This document shows positions 57,917 through 64,000 of a DNA stretch of 64,000 bases, one piece after another. A model generated the notes under the pieces. It searched no databases. It saw only the letters and a program-made list of their open reading frames with translations, and was not told the DNA's origin. A program made the position numbers and the translations under genes. Source of the DNA: Tretioscincus oriximinensis (taxonomy: Eukaryota > Chordata > Lepidosauria > Squamata > Gymnophthalmidae). Location of the stretch: the NCBI GenBank assembly GCA_022410635.1, contig JAJVDF010000775.1, positions 501,552 to 565,551 on the forward strand, read 5' to 3'. Position 1 is the stretch's first letter; each line of letters starts with the position of its first letter.

Positions 57917-58082
57917 CAGGGATGTAGCCACCATAGGGCAGTGCCCTGGTGGCCCCAGTGTCAGCCACCCAGGAGCCCCACCCATTTGTAAAATTAAAAT
58001 TTTAAAATTAAAATTTTCAGGCTTCCAGGGCCCTGCATTATTTATCTGCCCTGGTCTCCCCAAAAGTCTAGCTACACCACTG
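57917..58082. mobile_element. hAT-like MITE with 8-base target duplication
   Basis: The left end cagggatgtagcca pairs with the right end (tagctacaccactg). The flanks ctgaggaa (57909-57916) and ctgtggaa (58083-58090) match at 7 of 8 positions, the duplication length of hAT transposons. The interior has an A/T palindrome (aaaattaaaattttaaaatt). At 166 bases it is non-autonomous. Confidence 0.8.
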
Positions 58083-58340
58083 CTGTGGAAGGGCAAGATG
58101 TCCTACTGGTTGAAACATGTCTGGCTAAATACTCTCGAGTGACCTTAGTACCCACTGGGTATTGCCCTGCATCCTATATTGATATACTGTTATATTTTTG
58201 TTTCATTTCATACTGTTGGATTTTATGATTTTTTTTTGTATTATTTGTAGAGTAATGGATTTGTGTTTGCATATTTGTTATAAACTGTTTTCTGTTTTTC
58301 AATACTGGTAACTTTTTGCTTTCTTTCTTGAGACCATCAG

Positions 58341-58497
58341 TCGTCTTGTTTGGACAAACAACAGGGAATACAAAAGCAGCTCCTTGCCGTTGCCCTAATT
58401 TTCTATTGTTTCTTCACTGGACAACAAAACAAAAATGGCCGATTTCTCCTGTATGATTGGTCCACTGGAGAACTGAATGGCAAGACCATAGAGGAAG
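58341..58497 (+). CDS. Candidate single exon, unidentified protein
   Basis: The segment follows a pyrimidine-rich acceptor-like text ending in ccatcag and is followed by a strong donor, gaggaaggtaagat (gt at 58498-58499). One frame is open for the full 157 bases and encodes about 52 residues: a hydrophilic start, a hydrophobic stretch (L-L-A-V-A-L-I-F) around residue 15, and a G-R-F-L-L-Y-D-W block around residue 34. No methionine is needed for an internal exon. The residue mix looks more protein-like than neighbouring ORFs, but I recognise no family and no partner exon lies in the window. A transposon fragment or chance is possible. Confidence 0.25.
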
Positions 58498-59085
58498 GTA
58501 AGATACACCTCTCTGTGTTTCTAACAAAGAAAATGGAAAATTTGGTTGTCTCGTTCTTCCTCGAAGCTTTTCTCTCAACCTTACAACACAGCTGATTCTC
58601 AGGGATGGGGATTTCCTATATTATGTGGTGNTATTTATTTGGTTTATCTCCTTGATCTCTATGTGGCTTCAATGTACAGTAGAAATGCATGTGTGTATAG
58701 TCAGAGGGATAAAACTGTGCTTGATTATGAATATGGTTGTGCTTGATTATGTACTTATAGGGATAGAATATGGTTGTATTTTTAATACAGTNGTTTCTTT
58801 TCTATTATTCAATACTTTCTTTTCTTCTTTCTTTTTTGCTTCCTCATGCTTTTTTAAAAATTCTGAAAAGCTTACAAATAATTAATATAATATAATCCTA
58901 TTATAGTTATTAGCAGTGCACATGTGCTTATTCATAATCTGATTAACAAGTACATTGGTATTATTTGCAAAGTTCCTTTGAACTCTGCTACTACCAGTTG
59001 CTAAGCATGAAGAGCCCCTTTTCCATTCAGTGGCACCCACTTTTCTTCTCTACTCTTGGGGCACTATTGCTCAGTGTGTATTGCA

Positions 59086-59373
59086 AATATTTTTTAGCCA
59101 GGGAGGGAGAATGAAGAGGAACACCAAAGAGTCCCCTTTCCATTCAGCGCCACTGGCAGACCCTGCATGAAGAAGAGCAGCAGCAGCAGCAGCAGGCGAG
59201 GGGCAGGAAGGTAATCGAGGGGCACACGACTCCCCCTGGTGGCCCAACACCTGGGCGACCCTGCACTGCTCTTCTCCATGCAGGGTCTCCCAGCAGTGCT
59301 GAATGGAAAGGGGACTCTTCGTTGTTCCCCTTCCTTTTCCCTCCATACCTCCCTGGCTAAAAAATATTGTTCC
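59086..59373. mobile_element. Foldback element with arms of about 100 bases
   Basis: The left arm starts atattttttagccagggagg and includes agagtcccctttccattcag and 'agaccctgcatgaagaagag'. The right arm holds the reverse complements of all three in mirror order (to about 59373). Arms differ by scattered substitutions and small indels. The loop contains a CAG run (59176-59195) and GC-rich text. A partial third copy of the arm (gaagagccccttttccattcag) is at 59008-59031. No ORF of note is present. Confidence 0.8.
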
Positions 59374-59374
59374 A

Positions 59375-60170
59375 AACTTGTTCCACTGGTTTGTCACCCT
59401 TATGGTCAGAATGTTATTTTCCAATATCTAATCTAAATTTACTTCCTTGCAGTTTCATCCCAATGTCTCTAGTCCTTGCATATAAAATGAGAACAAAGCT
59501 GATCCCTCTGCTCTATGACAGCCCTTCAGATATTTGTAGACAGCTATCAGGACTCCTCTCAGTCATCTCTTTTGAAGACTAAACATTCCAAGATCCTTTA
59601 ACTGTTCCTCGTAGGACATGGCTTCTAAACCATTCACCATTCTTGTACCTCTCCTTTGAACCAGATCCANTTTATCAATGCCCTTTATAAATTGGGGTGC
59701 CTAAAACTGAACACTGTATTCTAAATGTGATCTGGAACATTGGTACCGTAGAGAGGAATTATTACTCCATGTGACCAAGATTCTAGGCCCCTCTTAATGC
59801 ACCTCAGGATTGTAGCTGCTACATACTATTGACTCATGTTTAGTCCATGATCTACCAATGCACCCATGTCCATTTCACATGTGCTGCTGCTCAAACATAT
59901 TCCTCTGACTCTATGCTTACTATTTTAATTTTTCTTGCCCAGATGTAAGATTTGCGTTTCTCTTTGTTAAATGCCATTCTGTTTGTTTCAGCCCATNGTT
60001 CGAACTTGTCTACAACTTTTTGAATCCCCTCACTTGTTTAGTTTTAGCAACCTATCCTAGCTTTGTGTAATCAGCAAATTTGACCAGTTTTCTTTCAATT
60101 CTATCATCTAAGTCATTTATAAAAATGTTAAACAGCAATGGGCCCAAGACAGAATCTTGTAAAGATAAAA
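59375..60170 (-). mobile_element. CR1-type LINE internal region, antisense
   Basis: Long stretches match the antisense of the CR1 coding region as remembered from amniotes: 'ttcctcgtaggacatggctt', 'ttcttgtacctctcctttga', 'taaaactgaacactgtattc', and at the end 'aacagcaatgggcccaagac'. All frames are broken. It covers a different part of the element from the 3'-end fragments elsewhere in the window. Confidence 0.65.
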
Positions 60171-62795
60171 AAGATAAAAGTTGGGGGGAGTCAGAGAGAA
60201 AAGTAAATGTTGCAGAGTATGGAGCTGTTTTTGGCAGAAATGAAAAGAATTACTGCATTGCATTCCAAGATGATTATTATGGAAAAGCTTTGATTTGTGG
60301 CTAAATTTGATGGGAAGTTGTGAGGGTGAAAATCAAGGGAATCTGATTTTGATAACAAACTATCCAATAGCATTTGAGAGAAGAGACTACTGTACTCTAG
60401 CTTGACAACCAGAAAACAAAATGACTGTCCTGAGACTTGCATCCCTCCCACATTCTGGCCTTGACTCCAAAAAAGCATAAACAGATTAAAGACTCTTTCT
60501 GAGTAATGAATGAATTAGTGAAAAACTGGTTTTCAGTTTTTTTGCTTTTTTTAACGTTCAACCGAAAAGTACATTATTGACTATTTTTTGCATGTGCAAC
60601 TAAATAATGTATAAGATTATGTCTGAAGTGAAACCAGGTGATTGTCACCTTGCACTAGACAATCTAATTCCGTATTTGGCTTTAATTGTACTCAGAATGC
60701 TATTATTTTCAACATTCTTAACCAGGCCTATTCTGCCCAAGGTAGCTAATTAAAGAGTATCTAGATGCTTGCATGCACACACAGGAACACTGAATAATAC
60801 ATGACGATTGACTGAAGTCAATTTCTTTACATTTTTTATCTTTTATTCATTAGAATATTTCCCCCACTTTTCATTTGAAAAAAAGAAAGCTATAGTTGCA
60901 TAGAAAAGAAAAGAACACCATATTTCATGTCTCTTTGTATTATTCTTTCCATGGCCTGAAATACAACTAGGGATGGGGGGNGAGAGTAAAATGAAACCAC
61001 AAGAGAAGTTGTGTTGTTTCAAAAATTAATAGCCGTGTGTTTGCTGAGCATTAGTTTGCTAACTGTATCCACACCATCTTCTAAGCCAATGTTGCGGACT
61101 GAACCATTCACAATGTGAATATCTTGTCANCAAAATTAAATTATAGAAGATACAATGTCGCTGACTTCAGCTTCATTTTGGAGGAAAAAAAAACACATAG
61201 AAGGAAGATAACTATATTGGATACAGCTATTTTATCTGATTAAACAGCTCACAAGAAATTTTTCAGTATTGATGGCCCCAAAGCAAAGCAGACTTTCAAG
61301 ATGGTTATATATTATGTTTTGTGTGGGTTTATTTAAGATGCTCACAGTGGTTTTTAACTGTTATTGAGTTCAGATTTTTTTTAAAGTGCAAAAAAGTTAT
61401 GTTTGCCAGTCTGCAAAATCTGGAGAGCATCTTTCACATCTCCCCACAATCAGATGAACAAGCTGTTCTCACAAAGAGGGTCATGTTTCTTACTGAGATG
61501 TACCATTCCTGTTTACAAAGAAACAAACAAAAGAGATACTCCTGTAGTTAACATATAAGATGCAATTAAATGGTTGCTTAAGCTGCATCTGGGTAGACAC
61601 AAAAACAAGAAAAGAAAAGGCTGTCTCTGCATGAGGCAAATAAGAACCTGCCCCATTTGCACAACTAGTACCTTCCAGACTCACACAGCCTTGAAGCTTC
61701 TGCAGCTATGAGGTTTCTTCACAGTATGGTTTAGTACNGAATCAGAAATGAGCCCAGAAGCTGGGAATTTTCAGTCCAACACTGAAGTAAAACATGTGAA
61801 AACTTATAGCAATTCAGCTCCTACATATTGTCATCATCCTGTATGAAAACTTATGGTAACTTTGAAAGCAGATTTAGGCCTTGACTTAACTGTAACTCAA
61901 AGTAATTCTTCTAGTAAGAATAACTGCCAATAGTGAAAGGATTACAAAAAGGCATTGATGTGATAGTTGATATTTCTTTATAGAGGTTTTATCCAGGTCC
62001 AACATGCAAGATTAATATCAACAAATTGTATGTGACAACGTGGTAGTGAAATATTGTGTCAAAATATGCAAAGATTCAGGGTTCCCCCCAACACAGAAAC
62101 CATAGTTGCTTTCCATCATTATCTTTTTTACCTGCATATGGTGCCATATATCGATGTCGTTTGTATAAATCTTAATTGAAGTAATTATGTTCTATTTTCT
62201 ATCAACTGATGTTCAAGATTTCAGCCCACATAAAAACTAGCAGAGACCACTGTTTAATATATAGACAGTAACTCTTATTATTACAATGGCCTTTGCTAAT
62301 TTTAATGAATTATTGTAATATAGAACAATGATTCATTTGATAACAATGTCCAACAAAGTAAATAGGTGTCCCCCTATTTCTTCCCTCCCTCTATCCTCCC
62401 TCCCAGGTTGGGTAGATTTTCTTATTGTTCCTCAATTGTCCTTACTAAATCAGCGATCTTTTCAAGAATTTATGCTCAGGAATGTTGATGTTCCTCTTTT
62501 CTTCCTTTTTCATTTTTTCTAAACATGGTTACCATATCTGCAGAGCTAGGTTTCTTCTTCTTTCTCCCATCATATTCATTTGCTGAACAGTTTATCACTA
62601 CATTTGCTAATATTTTCCATAAATCTTCATACCATTTTTTCAACTGACAAATGTCATGTATATTTCTGTACTGCATATACTAAATAGTTCATTAGATACT
62701 TAAGATTGCCGTTTAGATTGATTTTTGATACATCATATATCAAAAATTATTCTGTTGCTAACTGTATTGGCTGTTTACATATTTTAGTTATTTCT
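60171..62795. other. Unassigned AT-rich stretch
   Basis: No gene, RNA or repeat family is recognised up to the edge of the retroviral LTR. Confidence 0.4.
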
Positions 62796-63670
62796 TGTTT
62801 AATGAGATTCGGCGTACTCACTAACGACGACTGATCGGTGACGAGAGGAGGTTTACCCTGGGGTCCGTATCACCCGCCCAGAAATAATCAGCGTACAGAC
62901 GACACTTCAGGATAACAGGAGACGTAGGAGGTCCACGAGTGTATGGAAGCCTCCCGATGAGACCGGGGTCTCCACTTTTATTGACAATCAGATCAGAAGG
63001 CGTGTATTTATTTCATGACGGAGTGAAAAGGGCGGGGGGTGCCCCACGTGGGTAATGATGTCATACATTACACGTTATGCCCACTCCCAAGTGGGTGCAG
63101 CCTGCGTACAGTAACCAATAGGGGAAGAGATAGGTGNGAGTGTGGTGTGCCTAATTACTGGAAACTTAGCTATCATTGAGAGCCCCTGTCAATCAAACCT
63201 GACAGGAAGATGATTCATGCCAAGGGTCCAAACTTTGATGACCTCTTGAGTGGCATGAACAATGAGGTGAGACCTAGGGTATACAGAAAAGGGGAAGAAG
63301 ACTAAGAGGTGGCTTCCTTAGGACAATAGTGAAGCCTAGGGCAAGTTTGCACAAGAGATTGTCCCATAGGGAGTCAAGCCTGCCTTGGCCAGAGGCAAAC
63401 AGTTGACATTTGGTAATGGGATTTAATGTCTCTATTGTTAAACTGTGCATTGAGTCAGAGGCTACCCTTCACAGGTGCCCCCAGGGAGAGGAAAGAGGGA
63501 TTAAGAAAGTTCCTGAGTGTATACAGGGTTGAGGGAAAGGTCAGCTTGACCAAGGAAATTTTGAAAATTTCTTACCCAGAGGCCTCTACTAGATAGCTAG
63601 TTCCAGCTATAAATGATATATTAATAATATATTTTATATCTAATAATGTCCCAGGGGGAAATCCCCAACA
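62796..63670 (-). mobile_element. 3' LTR of an endogenous retrovirus
   Basis: On the minus strand the LTR starts TGTTGGGG next to a purine tract (63671-63684) and ends in ...TTAAACA near 62796; the left end is less certain. Promoter-like signs, in minus-strand order: a CCAAT box (63115-63119), TGATGTCA (63056-63063), CACGTG (63045-63050), a GC box (63030-63038), a TATA-like AAATAAATA (63005-63013) and AATAAA at 62977-62982. The U5-like part follows. The LTR lies directly downstream of the env end, as in a 3' LTR. The 5' LTR would lie beyond the right window edge. Confidence 0.75.
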
Positions 63671-63684
63671 AATCCTTCTCTTTT

Positions 63685-64000
63685 TTAATTTTTATGGCGA
63701 GAAAGTTCTCGCAGTTCAATAGCCAATTGTTCCCTGTCTCTTCTAGGGAGAATTGACCCACAGGCTGACCCAAACTTGGAGAATAGGGGTATACATTGCA
63801 AACAAATGCACAATAAAATCAATAAGGCAATAACCAATACAATAACTGGAATAATGGTCTTCACCCACCTGGTACTGGGCAACCAAGACCAGAGAGAGAG
63901 TTCCAAAAACTCTCAAATACAGAATTTTCCATAATTATTTCACCAGACAAATTATTTGTGGAATTAATATCTTGCTCATTTTTTTTTTGGTTGTCCTTTA
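63685..64000 (-). pseudogene. Retroviral env, transmembrane subunit C-terminus, broken
   Basis: The minus-strand frame 63906-63685 encodes a Trp-rich membrane-proximal segment (W-S-W-L-P), a single hydrophobic membrane span of about 23 residues with a Cys near its inner end, and a charged cytoplasmic tail of about 30 residues ending at TAA (63685-63687). The stop is followed directly by the purine tract and the LTR. Upstream the frame meets a TGA just beyond 63906, and a neighbouring frame looks env-like, so a frameshift probably lies near the CT run at 63890-63900. Most of env is outside the window. The retroviral genus cannot be set from this piece, though the layout is simple-retrovirus-like. 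It is not functional as it stands. Confidence 0.65.

Overview
This window looks like gene-poor nuclear DNA from a squamate reptile (lizard or snake). The evidence is the repeat mix: tRNA-derived SINEs of the Sauria type, CR1, L2 and L1 LINEs on both strands, an R4/Dong-like LINE, a Ty1/copia element, an endogenous retrovirus end, hAT-like and pogo/mariner-like MITEs, and very long trinucleotide repeats. I recognise no host protein-coding gene, rRNA or functional tRNA gene. One 157-base segment (58341-58497) has exon-like splice signals. The species cannot be named from the sequence alone.

Layout. 1-260: LTR-like promoter fragment. 1630-2150: L2 fragment. 3338-6250: minus-strand gag-like remnant with its GC-rich leader or LTR. 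6766-6945: centred palindromic GC-rich insertion. 8104-8420: CR1 end. 9300-11300: unassigned stretch with open segments. 11890-12218: GAA-type repeat. 15690-16260: inverted repeats and a dispersed module. 17218-19454: CTA/CTG tract, pure AAT tract, then the R4/Dong-like element. 23771-24096: CTT tract with a 47-N gap. 25555-26424: L2 fragment, then a 78-base cryptic tandem repeat. 31-34.3 kb: a cluster of CR1 and L2 ends. 36740-40130: L1 ORF2 interrupted by a copia element with 5-base target duplications. 40170-40425: SINE. 41400-42316: CR1. 43594-44625: near-perfect 515-base tandem duplication carrying a SINE. 49-60 kb: CR1 pieces, LTR-like islands and MITEs (52152, 56024, 57917), a foldback (59086-59373) and a CR1 block. 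62796-64000: 3' LTR and env end of a minus-strand endogenous retrovirus running off the right edge.

The elements do not form a pathway; the window is a record of nested and successive insertions. Best supported are the copia-in-L1 nesting, the R4/Dong-like element abutting an AAT repeat, the recent 515-base duplication, and the retroviral LTR with promoter-like motifs. Single N bases are almost absent before 47.85 kb and frequent after it, which suggests a change in assembly source or consensus quality. Family names rest on motif recognition from memory; no database search was run.
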